DNA of 64,000 nucleotides from positions 1 to 64,000 of the forward strand of contig SHYS01000009.1 of NCBI GenBank assembly GCA_009692685.1. Reading direction: 5' to 3'. Source of the DNA: Dehalococcoidia bacterium. Its GTDB lineage: Bacteria; Chloroflexota; Dehalococcoidia; UBA2979. This document shows positions 63,869 to 64,000 of the stretch, one piece after another. Within the stretch, counting starts at the first letter, position 1; each line of letters starts with the position of its first letter. Made by a program: the position numbers and the translations under genes. The notes under the pieces are model-generated. The model did no database searches, had not been told where the DNA came from, and was given only the letters and a program-made list of their open reading frames with translations.

Positions 63869-64000
63869 CTACTCGAACGGCGCGTCCTCGATGACGGCCA
63901 GCAGCTCTGTGCCGAAGCGTGTGGCCCTCGAGGAGCCGAGTCCCCACGTCTGGAGCAGCGCCGCCATGCTCGACGGGCGCGAGGTGGCGAGGTCGCGGAG
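63869..64000 (-). CDS. HRDC-domain protein, C-terminus (partial; RecQ-like helicase or similar)
   Basis: The last 43 residues before the stop at 63869 read LRDLATSRPSSMAALLQTWG then SRATRFGTELLAVIED, which matches the second half of an HRDC domain (L..la...p.s...l....G....ra..yG..ll..i). Most likely a RecQ or UvrD-type helicase. The gene continues beyond the window. Confidence 0.6.
   Translation of the reverse strand, partial: LRDLATSRPSSMAALLQTWGLGSSRATRFGTELLAVIEDAPFE

Overview
The window is a GC-rich bacterial chromosome segment, almost wholly coding, with dense operons, frequent GTG/TTG starts and many stop/start overlaps. The gene set suggests a Chloroflexota-type, single-membrane lineage: Tat-exported peptide-binding lipoproteins, a UPF0182 membrane protein, methylsuccinyl-CoA dehydrogenase next to a MaoC-type hydratase, argJ-type cyclic arginine synthesis, HemQ and a CIRCE-controlled groEL. 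The phylum is an inference from family content; no rRNA or tRNA gene was seen.

Layout. 1-3.4 kb: tandem dipeptide-binding lipoproteins, one decayed. 3.5-6.3 kb: two ethylmalonyl-CoA-pathway-like genes (mesaconyl-CoA hydratase, methylsuccinyl-CoA dehydrogenase). 6.3-11.1 kb: accessory remnants around a divergent succinyl-CoA ligase and a one-cluster ferredoxin. 11.2-17.7 kb: membrane proteins, a putative membrane metallopeptidase, a class A PBP and a methyltransferase. 17.9-23 kb: gatC-gatA, an aminotransferase, a hydrolase and citrate synthase. 23-28.9 kb: a decayed iron-permease/cupredoxin locus, trpS, argS, a frameshifted hypothetical, an orphan HicB and a broken REP-associated transposase. 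28.9-32 kb: recG and rpmB. 32-42.5 kb: the leftward arginine cluster argJ-argB-(UPF0182)-argD-argG-(toxin/antitoxin-like pair)-argH-rpe. 42.5-52.2 kb: SDR, GNAT, nth, selD, a lipoprotein, an MFS exporter, groEL, an enoyl-CoA hydratase and a DUF302 protein. 52.3-62.6 kb: a rightward tetrapyrrole operon. 62.6-64 kb: a broken Na/Pi-type transporter and the end of an HRDC-domain protein.

The most notable points are these. (i) selD is itself a selenoprotein gene: the TGA at 45077 is in frame between a good GTG start and the SelD body, with a hairpin just downstream. (ii) The tetrapyrrole operon combines siroheme-route enzymes (SUMT-HemD fusion, Met8-type siroheme synthase, a fused AhbA-AhbB siroheme decarboxylase) with a HemQ-type coproheme decarboxylase. 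That layout fits a hybrid heme pathway in which HemQ replaces AhbD. (iii) A PIN toxin/antitoxin-like pair is embedded in the arginine operon by overlapping stop and start codons. (iv) A dispersed REP-like palindrome family is present, one copy of which encodes the tail of a GIY-YIG protein, and a RAYT gene is interrupted by a 28-bp palindrome. (v) Frameshifts and nonsense codons occur in at least eight accessory genes, while every housekeeping gene is intact.
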